Assembly: GCF_002939885.1 (NCBI RefSeq)
Contig: NZ_MDED01000020.1
Span: 22,416 to 86,415 of the forward strand
Direction: 5' to 3'
DNA: 64,000 nt
From: Xanthomonas cucurbitae
Lineage (GTDB): Bacteria; Pseudomonadota; Gammaproteobacteria; Xanthomonadales; Xanthomonadaceae
Below are positions 8,286-18,525 of the stretch, one piece after another (the first letter of the stretch is position 1; each line of letters opens with the position of its first letter). The translations under genes and the position numbers were made by a program. Below the pieces are notes generated by a model, which saw nothing but the letters and a program-made list of their open reading frames with translations, had not been told where the DNA came from and did not search any database.

Positions 8286-9062
8286 TCAGAACCCGTACCG
8301 CAGGAAGCCACCATCCACCGCGATGCATTCGCCGGTGATGTAGCTGGCGGCCGGCAGGCACAGGAAACCGACTGCCGCGGCAACTTCCTCCGGCTCGCCG
8401 ATGCGGCGCATCGGCGTGCGTTCGATCACCTGTTCGTAGTAGTCCGGATCCGACAACGGCCCGGAGGTGCGCCGCGTACGGATGTACCACGGCGCCACCG
8501 CGTTGACGCGGATGCCGTCCTGCGCCCATTCCACTGCCAGGTTGCGCGTCATCTGCTGCAACGCGGCCTTGGTCATGCCATACGGTGTGCCGCTGCGTAC
8601 ATGGGTGATGCCCGAGACGCTGCCGACATTGACGATCGCCGAGGCCGCGTGCCGGGTCAGCAGCGGATGTGCGTAACGCGAGAGTTCGAAGGCGGAAAAC
8701 ACGTTGGTTTCGAAGATGCCGCGCCACTGGTCCTCGGTGTAGTCGATCGCCGCTCGGGTGATGTTGCCGCCAGCGTTGTTGATGAGCAGGTGCAGGCCAT
8801 CGGCGTGGTCTTCCACCCAGTCCAGGATCGCGCGACGCTCTTCGTCGTCGGAGACATCGGCCGCCAGGCCGTGCAACTCGCGCTGCGGAAACTCGTCGGC
8901 CAGTTCGTCGCGCGCCTGCGCCAATGCATCGGCGTCGCGTGCCACCATCAACAGGTCCGCACCGAAGCCGAGCAGTTCGCGGGCGATGGCCAGGCCAATA
9001 CCGGCACTGGCGCCGGTGATGAGCGCGGTCTGTCCATCCAGCCGCCAGCGGTGCGTAGTCAT
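8286..9062 (-). CDS. SDR family oxidoreductase (tropinone-reductase-like)
   Basis: A 258-residue classical short-chain dehydrogenase. The Rossmann motif TGASAGIG sits near residue 17, NNAGGN near residue 93, and the catalytic Ser/Tyr/Lys are in VGSVSGI and YGMTK. The C-terminus ([15 protein letters not shown]) is typical of SDR enzymes that end with a glycine-rich loop after the substrate helix. Overall it resembles bacterial tropinone-reductase-like SDRs, whose natural substrates are mostly unknown. It is transcribed convergently to the DUF4124 pair. Enzyme class is firm, substrate is not. Confidence 0.92.
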   Translation of the reverse strand: MTTHRWRLDGQTALITGASAGIGLAIARELLGFGADLLMVARDADALAQARDELADEFPQRELHGLAADVSDDEERRAILDWVEDHADGLHLLINNAGGNITRAAIDYTEDQWRGIFETNVFSAFELSRYAHPLLTRHAASAIVNVGSVSGITHVRSGTPYGMTKAALQQMTRNLAVEWAQDGIRVNAVAPWYIRTRRTSGPLSDPDYYEQVIERTPMRRIGEPEEVAAAVGFLCLPAASYITGECIAVDGGFLRYGF

Positions 9063-9168
9063 GGGGGGTGATCCTCTTTCAAGACGCAGAAATCGGCCGC
9101 AGCAATGCGTTGACGCACCGCTGCGGCAGCGGCGTTAGGATACCGTCACACCGCGCGAGGTCACGACG

Positions 9169-9384
9169 ATGAAATTGCCCTGGATGCTTGCCGCCGTTGT
9201 GGCGCTGCTGTTGGCCGCCTGCCAGCGCCCGCAACCCGCCCCCACCGAGCAGAAACCCGAGCCGCAGGCGACCGCGTTGCGCGACCGCATCCAGCAACCC
9301 CTGAACACCGCGCATGCGGTGCAGGCGGCCACCGATCAGGCCGCGGAAGATCAACGCAAGGCCATCGATGCCGCCGCGCAATAA
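9169..9384 (+). CDS. Small predicted lipoprotein
   Basis: A 71-residue protein with a lipoprotein signal peptide: Lys2, a hydrophobic stretch, then LLAAC with Cys18 as the lipidated residue. The mature 54 residues are hydrophilic, Gln/Ala/Pro rich and probably helical (QAATDQAAEDQRKAIDAAA). It resembles the many short xanthomonad lipoproteins of unknown role. It is divergent from the SDR gene and followed by a REP-like sequence. Confidence 0.75.
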   Translation: MKLPWMLAAVVALLLAACQRPQPAPTEQKPEPQATALRDRIQQPLNTAHAVQAATDQAAEDQRKAIDAAAQ

Positions 9385-9396
9385 GCCCGCCCCGCT

Positions 9397-9425
9397 CCTG
9401 TAGGAGCGCCCCCGGGCGCGACAGG
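9397..9425. repeat. REP-like GTAGGAGCGC element
   Basis: The sequence TGTAGGAGCGC followed by a GGGCGCGACA end (9400-9424) resembles the longer copies at 17522 and 17602, which share the GTAGGAGCGC start and the GCGCGA end. It looks like a degenerate member of the GTAG-type REP family known from Stenotrophomonas and relatives. Confidence 0.5.
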
Positions 9426-9529
9426 ACAGCGTGCACTCCAAGGCACCGCACTGGATGCACATCCCACGCGCGCCGCCTGCGCGCTGCGCCCATTGCGCAA
9501 CACCGCCGCCCCGCTCCACAACAACGACA

Positions 9530-9550
9530 ACGCCGGCACGGGGCCGGCGT
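9530..9550 (-). terminator. Terminator hairpin of sppA
   Basis: ACGCCGGC (9530-9537) pairs with GCCGGCGT (9543-9550) across a 5-base loop. On the minus strand it lies about 30 bases after the sppA stop and is followed by a T-rich GTTGTCGTTGTTG stretch. Confidence 0.6.
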
Positions 9551-9582
9551 CATCGCGTGATGCAGCAGCAGAACCTGCCGGG

Positions 9583-11484
9583 TCAGAACCCGCAGAAACA
9601 GTACGCCAGCGCCTTGACCGGGGTACCGCCGGCCTTGCTGTCGTGCACCGCGTCCTCGACGAAACGTAGCTGTGTGTCCACTTCCGGCAACGAGCGCGCC
9701 AGCAACGCGCGGGCCATGCCCGAGTCGCCCAGCATCCACGCCCCCATGCGGCTGCCGGCAAAGCCGCTCATGAACTGCGAGAACGGGGTGGCCGGCTTTT
9801 CGACGTAGCGTACGCGGAACTTGCCCTTGCCCAGCTTGGCGCGGTTGGCCGCATCGGCCAGCGCTTCGGACATGCCGCCGAAGGCATCCACCAGACCATG
9901 CTGCTTGGCCTGCGCACCGCTCCACACGCGACCGCGCGCCACCTTGTCGATGGCCTCCACCGACTGGTGCCGTGCCTGCGCCACCTTGCCGGTGAAGTCG
10001 GCATAGCCCTTGTTGATGATCGCCTGGATCACCTGGCCGGCGGCCGGGTCCAGCGGGCGCGAGATGTCGAAGGCGCCCGCAAAACGGGTGGTGCCCACGC
10101 CATCGGTGTGCACGCCGATCTTGTCCAGCGCGCGGGTCAGGTTCGGCACCATGCCGAAGATGCCGATCGAGCCGCTGATGGTCGATGGGTCGGCGTAGAT
10201 GCGATCGGCGTTCATGCTGATCCAATAGCCACCGGAGGCCGCCAGGTCGCCCATCGACACCACCACCGGCTTGCCGGCCTGCTTGAGCGCGACCACCTCG
10301 CGGCGGATCTGCTCGGAGGCAAACACCTCGCCACCGGGCGAATCCACCCGCAGCACCACCGCCTTGACCTCGTCGTCGTCGTGCGCCTGGCGCAGCAACG
10401 CGGCGGTGGACTCGCCACCGATGCGGCCGGCCGGCTGCTCGCCGCCGGTGATCTCGCCGGCGGCCACCACCACGGCCACCTGCGGGCGACTGTCCATCGG
10501 CGAGCGCTGGGCCTGCAGCAGGCCCAGGTAATCATCGAAGCCGATATTGCGGAAGCCGCTGTCGGCATCGCTGTCGGCCACGCCACGCTTGGTCAGCAAG
10601 GCATCGACTTCGCTACGCGTCTTGAGCCCGTCGACCAACTTCTGCTGCAGCGCGAAGCGGGCCAGGTCGCCGCCGGCCGCCACCACGCCCTCGGGCAAGG
10701 TATCGATACCGGCGGTCAGCTGCGCGGGGCTGAGCTTGCGCGCGGTGCCCACGTCGGCCAGATAGCGCTGCCACACATCGTTCATCCAGAACAGGTCCGC
10801 TTCCTTGGCATCGGCCGAGGCCGCGTCGAGGATGTAGGGTTCGGCTGCGGACTTGTATTCGCCCACGCGGAACAGGTGCACGTCCACGCCCAGCTTGTCC
10901 TGCAGGCCCTCGCGGAAGTACTGGCGGTAGCGACCAAGCCCTTCCAGCATCACGCTGCCCATCGGATCCAGGTAGACCTCGTTGGCCTGCGCAGCCAGCA
11001 GGTACTGGCTCTGGCTCATGCTTTCGCTGAAGGCCACGACCTGCTTGCCGGAGGCGCGCAGCGTCTGCAATGCAGAAGCCACTTCGCGCTGCGAGGCGAA
11101 ACCGGCCGGCTGCAGCTTGTCCAGGTTCAACATCACCCGCTCGATCTTGCGGTCCTTGCCCGCCGCCTCGATCACCCGTAGCAAGTCGCGCAGCTGCACT
11201 TCTCCGGCGCTCTTGTCGCCCACCGCCTTGGCCAGCGACCGGCTCACCGGGTCGGCGCTGAACTGCTCGACCAGGGTGCCCTCCGGATTGATGACCAGCG
11301 TGGTGCGCTCGGCCAGCGGCTTGGTGCCGTCGCCGCGCGCGATGGCCACCACCAACAACAGCAGCAACAGGAACAGAAAGCCGAAGAACACCAGGTTGAA
11401 GATCAGGCGCCGGGTGAAATTCATCACGTCCCACAGGCCGACGAAGAAGCTGGCGATGGGATTGCGACGCACGGGGTGGTTCAT
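9583..11484 (-). CDS. sppA: Signal peptide peptidase SppA, 67K type
   Basis: A 633-residue membrane-bound serine peptidase that degrades cleaved signal peptides in the inner membrane. A single membrane segment spans about residues 28-48 (run of Phe/Leu/Val). The two tandem ClpP-like halves of the long E. coli-type enzyme are present. The likely general-base lysine is in FRVGEYKSAAEPY (about residue 213), and the nucleophile serine in MGDLAASGGYWISMNAD (about residue 415), matching the Lys/Ser dyad of the family. It lies 84 bases downstream of the MATE gene on the same strand. Confidence 0.95.
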   Translation of the reverse strand: MNHPVRRNPIASFFVGLWDVMNFTRRLIFNLVFFGFLFLLLLLLVVAIARGDGTKPLAERTTLVINPEGTLVEQFSADPVSRSLAKAVGDKSAGEVQLRDLLRVIEAAGKDRKIERVMLNLDKLQPAGFASQREVASALQTLRASGKQVVAFSESMSQSQYLLAAQANEVYLDPMGSVMLEGLGRYRQYFREGLQDKLGVDVHLFRVGEYKSAAEPYILDAASADAKEADLFWMNDVWQRYLADVGTARKLSPAQLTAGIDTLPEGVVAAGGDLARFALQQKLVDGLKTRSEVDALLTKRGVADSDADSGFRNIGFDDYLGLLQAQRSPMDSRPQVAVVVAAGEITGGEQPAGRIGGESTAALLRQAHDDDEVKAVVLRVDSPGGEVFASEQIRREVVALKQAGKPVVVSMGDLAASGGYWISMNADRIYADPSTISGSIGIFGMVPNLTRALDKIGVHTDGVGTTRFAGAFDISRPLDPAAGQVIQAIINKGYADFTGKVAQARHQSVEAIDKVARGRVWSGAQAKQHGLVDAFGGMSEALADAANRAKLGKGKFRVRYVEKPATPFSQFMSGFAGSRMGAWMLGDSGMARALLARSLPEVDTQLRFVEDAVHDSKAGGTPVKALAYCFCGF

Positions 11485-11568
11485 GGAAAACTCCGTCGAA
11501 AAGACGCTGCGGATCGAGATTGACGTCCAGCATACCGGCTGCGCGGCGCGCGCGGCATGCGCTGAAAG

Positions 11569-12945
11569 TCAGGGTGCCAGGCCGGCAGTCAGCCGTCGGC
11601 TGCTATGCCGGAATCGCAGGCCCATCAGGATCGACGCCACGGTCAGCCCCAGGATCAGCCCGATCCACATGCCGCGCGGCCCCCAGCCCAGGCCCAGGCC
11701 AAGCCCGGCGCCAACCGGCATGCCCACCCCCCAATACGAGAACGTGGCCAGGAACATAGGCACCTGGGTGTCCTTGAGCCCGCGCAGCGCGCCGGCCGAC
11801 AGTACCTGGATGCCATCGGGGAACTGGAAGGTGGCAGCGAACAGCAGCAGCGCCGAGGCCAACGTCGCCACCGCCACATCCTCGGTATACACGCCCACGA
11901 TGGCGTCGTGCCCGAGCAACAGCGTCGCAGCCGACAGCGCCTGCGTTCCCAGCACGATCGCATAACCGGCCCAGGCGGCACGCCGCACGCCCAGCGGGTC
12001 GCCGCGGCCGACCGCGTGGCCCACGCGCACGGTGGTGGCCTCGGCCACACCCATCGGCACCATGAAGCACAGCTGCGCGACGTTGATGGCGATCTGGTGC
12101 GCGGCCGCCTCGGTCGAGCCCAGCCGGCCGATCAGCAGCGCGGTGACGATGAACAGCCCGCCTTCCATCAACACGGTGATGCCGATCGGAAGGCCCGTGC
12201 GCAGCAGATCGCCGATCGCCCGCCAGCGCGGCCCTTCCAGGTGAGTGAACAGTTCCAAATGGGTGAACCGGCGCGCGCGCCACAGATACAGCGCAAACAC
12301 GCTGGCCTGCACCCACATGGTGATGGCCGAGGCCATGCCCAGCCCTTCGGCCCCGTGCTCGGCAAAGCCGAACCGGCCGTAGGTGAGCGCGTACCCCAGC
12401 GGCGCCAGCACCAGCAGGCCGCCGAACCCCAGCAGCATGGTCGGCAGTGTCCAGTGCATGCCTTCGCACAGATACCGCATGCAGAAGTAGAACGTCAGCG
12501 CCGGCACCCCCCAGCGCACCGCGTGCAGGAAGTCGGTGGCACCGGGCACGATGTCCGGCGCGATGCCGAAGGTGGGCAGCAATGGCGGCACCACGCTCAG
12601 GAACGCGAACATCAGCGCGCTCAGCACCAGCGACAGCCACAGCGCCTGGCGGAACAACGGCCCAATCTCGCGCTCGCGCCCGGCGCCCAGCAGTTGCGAG
12701 ACCGAGGCGGTCAACGAAATCAGGGTGCCGATCGGCACCAGCATCGGCAGCCACAGCAGCGAGGTGCCGATGGTCACTGCCGCCAGCGTGGCGGTGCCGT
12801 GGTGGCCGGCGATGACGTTATCGACGAAGCCGATCAAGCCGGTGGAGACGTGACCGAGCACCAAGGGCAAGGCCAGCAGGCCGGTGGTGCGCACTTCCGA
12901 GGCGAAGCGTGGCGTCGCGGGAGTAGACGCGGGGGAGACTGACAT
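11569..12945 (-). CDS. MATE family efflux transporter (NorM-like)
   Basis: I place the start at MSVSPASTP (12945) rather than at the upstream in-frame codon because the extra 20 residues are Arg/Ser-rich and unlike the family. The 458-residue product has about 12 membrane helices and the MATE N-terminal block (LALPLVLGHVSTGLIGFVDN), a repeat of this fold in the second half, and GVAEATTVRVGHAVGRGD. MATE proteins export cationic compounds and drugs in exchange for Na+ or H+. No regulator lies next to it. Confidence 0.93.
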   Translation of the reverse strand: MSVSPASTPATPRFASEVRTTGLLALPLVLGHVSTGLIGFVDNVIAGHHGTATLAAVTIGTSLLWLPMLVPIGTLISLTASVSQLLGAGREREIGPLFRQALWLSLVLSALMFAFLSVVPPLLPTFGIAPDIVPGATDFLHAVRWGVPALTFYFCMRYLCEGMHWTLPTMLLGFGGLLVLAPLGYALTYGRFGFAEHGAEGLGMASAITMWVQASVFALYLWRARRFTHLELFTHLEGPRWRAIGDLLRTGLPIGITVLMEGGLFIVTALLIGRLGSTEAAAHQIAINVAQLCFMVPMGVAEATTVRVGHAVGRGDPLGVRRAAWAGYAIVLGTQALSAATLLLGHDAIVGVYTEDVAVATLASALLLFAATFQFPDGIQVLSAGALRGLKDTQVPMFLATFSYWGVGMPVGAGLGLGLGWGPRGMWIGLILGLTVASILMGLRFRHSSRRLTAGLAP

Positions 12946-13214
12946 GGGCAACCGATCGCTGCGCGGACTACGGCCGTGCCGGGAGGCGCTGGCACCGGGT
13001 CGCACGGGGCCGCCATCTTACGCGGACCGCCACGCCGGGGGGCGCGGCTGTCGGCCGCGGTGACGGGCGCGGCCGTATGCCGATGTGGGGCTATCTGCCT
13101 GGCGCCTGGCAGTCCTCTCCCACCAGCCGGCGCTAGCGGCCACTGCGCGGGCCTGATGTGGCAGGCGATGGCGCGACCGCCGCCCGGCCTGGCCGGTGAC
13201 CTGGCGGCAGGCGA

Positions 13215-13805
13215 TCAGCGCGCCAGCTGGCGCTTCAGCCAGGCGCTGCGCGTGGCCGGCGGCTGCGCCAGCAGGTCTGCGCGCAGGCCATCGCGCTGCG
13301 TCGGCGGGGTGCGTTGCGCCAGCACCGCCAGCTGCGCCAGCTGACCGGCATCCAGGCGACGCAGCAGCGTCAGCAGGCGCTCGCGTTCGGACGCCGGCAC
13401 ATACCCCACCAGCGGCTGCAGCTGCGGATAGAACGCTCCCAGCTGCGAGCCCAGGCGCCAGCCGTCGCGATACAGGCGATCCATGGCGGTGAACTGGGTG
13501 CGCAGGGCGCGTTGCTGGTCCTCGGGCAGGCCATGCAGACGCTCGCGTGCCTGCCGCAGCACCACCCGGTCGGTGGCGGTGAGACCGTTCCACGCCGCAT
13601 AGCGGGCACGCAGCTCAGCCTGCTGGGCCGGCGTCAACGCGGCCCAGCGCGCGCGTTGCTGGGCGGCGCTGGGGATGGTCGGCGTCGCCGCGCCGGGCGA
13701 AGGCGCCGTGGCGCCACCTTCATCCAGCGCCGCCGGCAGGGCCTGGGCCGAGGCGCTGCCGAGCGCGGCGTACAGCAGCAGCCCGGTCCACTTAGTTCGC
13801 ATCAT
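13215..13805 (-). CDS. DUF3106 domain secreted protein
   Basis: From the first of two tandem ATGs (13805, with GGAG seven bases upstream) the protein is 196 residues. It has a signal peptide (MRTKWTGLLLYAALGSASA). The mature part contains the DUF3106 pattern of LTPAQQAELRARYAAWNGL and LPEDQQRALRTQFTAMDRL repeats, helical and Leu/Gln/Arg rich. DUF3106 proteins are periplasmic and uncharacterised. Its start overlaps the stop of the upstream gene by 14 bases, so the two are translationally coupled. The longer open frame reaching 14036 is only a shadow of that neighbour. Confidence 0.85.
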   Translation of the reverse strand: MMRTKWTGLLLYAALGSASAQALPAALDEGGATAPSPGAATPTIPSAAQQRARWAALTPAQQAELRARYAAWNGLTATDRVVLRQARERLHGLPEDQQRALRTQFTAMDRLYRDGWRLGSQLGAFYPQLQPLVGYVPASERERLLTLLRRLDAGQLAQLAVLAQRTPPTQRDGLRADLLAQPPATRSAWLKRQLAR

Positions 13806-14823
13806 CGACGGTCTCCAACGGCGCGGACGGCTGTTCGGCGGCGGTGGCATGCGCGCCGGATTCGTCTGTCGGAACCGGGTGCCCGGCCGCATACCAGGCA
13901 TAGAAATCGGCCGAACGGGCCAGCTCCAGGTCCGGATCGGCCAGCATCGCCTGGTCGCGTGAATCCAGCGCGGGGGCGGTGGCCGGCTCCGGCAGGTCGG
14001 CCGCGGGCAATTCTTCCACCAACACCGGGGCGGCATCGGTCACATGCAGCACGCCGGCGGGCGCCTGCGACACCGGCTCCGGCGGCAAGGCCGGCCGGCG
14101 ATGCGTCCACCACCAGGCCAGCACCGCCAACAGCAGTGCCAGCGCCAGGACGCCCAGCACGATGCCGGCCTGGCGGCGATCGACCCGAGGCCATTGCCAT
14201 TGCCGGGTGCTGCGCACGCGGGCGGGACGCTGGCGCGCCGGGGCCGGCGACGGCGCTGCCGGGGCGGCCGGCTGCAGCGGCATGCCGGCCAGCGCCGCAT
14301 CGCGCAGCTGGCTCAACCGGCTGAGCTGGGATGGGCTGAGGTCGCGCAATTCCTGTTGCGCCGCCTCGGCCAGCACCCGCCACGCCTGGGCATCCGGGTT
14401 GCCGGCCGCATCGCGCGGACAGGCGCGGGCCAGCGCCTGGCGATAGTCCGCCACGGCCACCCCCTGTACCTGGCTGGCGGCGTCCTCCTCCAGCCCGGCC
14501 ACGATCCGCAGCAGCAGCGCCAGCCGGTCGGAAGTCTGCAGCCGACCCACTGCCGTGAAGGGCGGCAACCAGGTGCCCGGCATGGGGTCGCGGCGCAGCG
14601 GTGGAGCGGCCGCCAGCAGGCTCCAGAAGCGCGTTGGCCAACCCGCCATCGGCCGCCCGGCGGCCTGGCTGCCGAAGGCGCGCAACGCCGCTGCCAGGGC
14701 GCGCTCGGCCGCCGCCACGTCACCGCACTGCAACTGTGCCAGCACCAGACCCCGGCGTTCGACACCGCGCAGGAACGCAGACAGCGCAGCGGGAGTCGCG
14801 GGGGTATCGGGAACAACGGTCAT
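13792..14823 (-). CDS. Membrane protein, sigma-like N-terminus
   Basis: The ATG at 14823 (MTVVPDTPATPAAL) gives 343 residues. Residues 1-150 resemble a divergent ECF-like or xanthomonad sigma-like helix set (LRGVERRGLVLAQLQCGD, MAGWPTRFWSLLAAAPPL, VADYRQALARACP, AWRVLAEAAQQELRDLS), but I cannot see a clear DNA-contacting region 4. A basic stretch precedes a single membrane helix (about residues 210-232, AGIVLGVLALALLLAVLAWW), followed by an acidic Pro/Ala-rich tail. By topology it could equally be an anti-sigma-like membrane regulator. It overlaps the DUF3106 gene by 14 bases. Gene is secure, the sigma resemblance is only inference. Confidence 0.7.
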   Translation of the reverse strand: MTVVPDTPATPAALSAFLRGVERRGLVLAQLQCGDVAAAERALAAALRAFGSQAAGRPMAGWPTRFWSLLAAAPPLRRDPMPGTWLPPFTAVGRLQTSDRLALLLRIVAGLEEDAASQVQGVAVADYRQALARACPRDAAGNPDAQAWRVLAEAAQQELRDLSPSQLSRLSQLRDAALAGMPLQPAAPAAPSPAPARQRPARVRSTRQWQWPRVDRRQAGIVLGVLALALLLAVLAWWWTHRRPALPPEPVSQAPAGVLHVTDAAPVLVEELPAADLPEPATAPALDSRDQAMLADPDLELARSADFYAWYAAGHPVPTDESGAHATAAEQPSAPLETVDDAN

Positions 14824-14987
14824 GGGAACTCCAGCATCGGCCGGCATGATACCGACGCAGATCCTTGACGCGACGGCTTGACAGATCGCACCACTGTTGC
14901 TCCGCTCGCGACCGCTGCCTGCGCAGGTTGTGCACAGCAGGCGCGATGCCGATACGCGGCCGTCTGTCAACTCCGGGTTTTTCTTTA

Positions 14988-15016
14988 TTGCATTCGTGTT
15001 TCACGCCTAACATACT
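14988..15016 (+). promoter_or_regulatory. Possible sigma70 promoter for priA
   Basis: TTGCAT (14988-14993) and CATACT (15011-15016) are separated by 17 bases within the AT-rich stretch. Both hexamers are only partial matches, so this is a candidate rather than an identified promoter; it would give a leader of about 260 bases containing the DnaA-box pair. Confidence 0.3.
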
Positions 15017-15118
15017 GATTTTATTTATCTTTATCCATGTGGCTAAAAAATGTCCAAGAGGTTGGGAAGGCCTGTGATGCCGCCTTCACGGCGTGGAGCA
15101 TGCGACTAATTCACAGCC

Positions 15119-15141
15119 TTATCCACAGGCGGTGTGGATAA
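15119..15141. promoter_or_regulatory. Inverted pair of consensus DnaA boxes
   Basis: TTATCCACA at 15119-15127 and its exact reverse complement TGTGGATAA at 15133-15141 are separated by five bases (GGCGG). Both match the strict 9-bp DnaA-box consensus. A weaker match, TTATCCATG, lies at 15031-15039. The pair is 142 bases upstream of the priA ATG. As a perfect palindrome it could also form a hairpin in RNA, but two full consensus matches back to back argue for protein binding. Confidence 0.65.
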
Positions 15142-15282
15142 ACCTGTTTTCTCAGTCCTCGTATAGGTTTACGTCGTGTTTATTACCCAGGTCACAGAAA
15201 TGCGTCGCAACGCATCACGCCGGACTCACGCGCAGGAATCGTGTCCGTCGGTGGTGGCCGGCGGGGTCGGTAGACTGCGTGG

Positions 15283-17505
<2,223 letters not shown>

Positions 17506-17521
17506 CTGGATAAACAGTCTC

Positions 17522-17546
17522 GTCGTAGGAGCGCGCCTGAGCGCGA
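17522..17546. repeat. Half copy of the REP-like palindrome
   Basis: GTCGTAGGAGCGCGCCTGAG followed by CGCGA matches the left arm of the palindrome at 17602-17675 over 25 bases. It sits 17 bases after the priA stop codon. Confidence 0.7.
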
Positions 17547-17601
17547 CGGGCTTGGTGCGCGAGGCGCAACGCGTCCTCACACTGGTGGTACTTGACGCAT
17601 A

Positions 17602-17675
17602 GTCGTAGGAGCGCGCCTGAGCGCGATGAGGCGTTATCGGTAACGCCTCATTGCGCTCAGGCGCGCTCCTACGAC
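17602..17675. repeat. Long REP-like palindrome, 35-bp arms
   Basis: Left arm 17602-17636 (starts GTCGTAGGAGCGCGCCTGAG) and right arm 17641-17675 (starts TAACGCCTCATTGCGCTCAG) are reverse complements with a single mismatch over 35 bases, separated by the 4-base loop TCGG. It lies between the convergent genes priA and the NYN gene, so it can serve as a bidirectional terminator, and its sequence matches the GTAG-type REP style (GTAGGAGCGC start). A single arm also lies at 17522. Confidence 0.85.
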
Positions 17676-17722
17676 ACACGTGATCTTCGACGGTGCGGTC
17701 ATGCGCATTGCAGGGGTGGTTT

Positions 17723-18523
17723 TCATTTGCCTGGAGCAGGCTTGGCGGGTGCACGCACGGTTGGCTTGCTCTCCGATGCGACAGGTGGTGCGGTCTTCGC
17801 GCCTTTAGGCGTGTCGCGCACCCACAGTGCCTGCTCGTCCTGCTTGATCTCGAACACGCCGATCGCACGCACCAGATCGCTGAGCTTGCGGTAACCGTAA
17901 TTGCGCGGGTCGAACGAGGCCTGGTTGGCCACCTGCTTGCCCACCGCGCTCAGCAACGCCCAGCCATCGTCTTCGCAGGCGCTGACGATGGCGTTGCGCA
18001 GCATCTGCACCAGCCGCGTGTCGCCGCGCAGCGCGGTGGCATCCTTGCGCCCGGCGGCAGTGTCGCTGGCTGCGGCGGCCTGTTCGCCCAGGGCTTCCAC
18101 GTAGGTGAATTTGGAGCAGGCATTGACGAACGGTGCCGGTGTCTTTTTCTCGCCAAAGCCATAGACCTTCATGCCATCGGTCAGCAGGCGCATCACCAAC
18201 GGGGTGAAGTCTGCATCGCTGGAGACGATGGCAAAGCCATCCAGATTGCGCGCGTACAACAGGTCCATCGCATCGATCACCATGGCCATGTCCGAGGCGT
18301 TCTTGCCGGAACTGTAGGCAAATTGCTGGATCGGCCGGATTGCATAATCGTGCAGCGCCGCTTCCCAGCCCTTCAGGTGCGGGCTCTTCCAGTTGCCATA
18401 GGCGCGGCGCACATTGGCCACGCCGTAGCGCGCCACTTCCGCCAGCACCACGTCGATCTTGCCGGCGGGCGCGTTGTCGGCGTCGATCAGCAGGGCGATC
18501 CGCTTGTCGGGATGATCGGTCAT
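17723..18523 (-). CDS. NYN domain (LabA/DUF88) protein with OST-HTH/LOTUS domain
   Basis: I use the ATG at 18523 (MTDHPDKRIALLIDADN); a TTG two codons earlier overlaps the upstream stop. The 266-residue protein has an N-terminal NYN/PIN-like nuclease domain with the expected acidic residues (Asp14 and Asp16 in LLIDADNAP, Asp in KNASDMAMVIDAMDLL, and VSSDADFTPLVMRL). Residues about 165-245 form an OST-HTH/LOTUS domain (RLVQMLRNAIVSACEDDGWA, then FDPRNYGYRKLSDLVRAIG), an RNA-binding module. The C-terminal 25 residues are Lys/Ala/Pro rich. This architecture suggests an RNase or RNA-binding regulator; its target is unknown. Confidence 0.9.
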   Translation of the reverse strand: MTDHPDKRIALLIDADNAPAGKIDVVLAEVARYGVANVRRAYGNWKSPHLKGWEAALHDYAIRPIQQFAYSSGKNASDMAMVIDAMDLLYARNLDGFAIVSSDADFTPLVMRLLTDGMKVYGFGEKKTPAPFVNACSKFTYVEALGEQAAAASDTAAGRKDATALRGDTRLVQMLRNAIVSACEDDGWALLSAVGKQVANQASFDPRNYGYRKLSDLVRAIGVFEIKQDEQALWVRDTPKGAKTAPPVASESKPTVRAPAKPAPGK

Positions 18524-18525
18524 GC

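Larger units (their letters stand above)
14824..15282. other. Divergent intergenic region upstream of priA
   Basis: A 459-base gap without a convincing gene. It is unusual for this genome: 14975-15055 is markedly AT-rich (runs of T and A, TTATTTATCTTTATCC), followed by a pair of inverted DnaA-box consensus sites. It must also hold the promoters of priA (plus) and of the sigma-like gene (minus). Confidence 0.7.

Noticed and set aside
15119..15141. The DnaA-box palindrome as an intrinsic terminator
   Set aside because: The flanking genes are divergent, so nothing needs terminating there, and no T-tract follows.
14824..15282. Chromosomal origin of replication
   Set aside because: Only two perfect DnaA boxes and no neighbouring dnaA, dnaN, rpmH or gidA; the AT-rich stretch alone is not enough.
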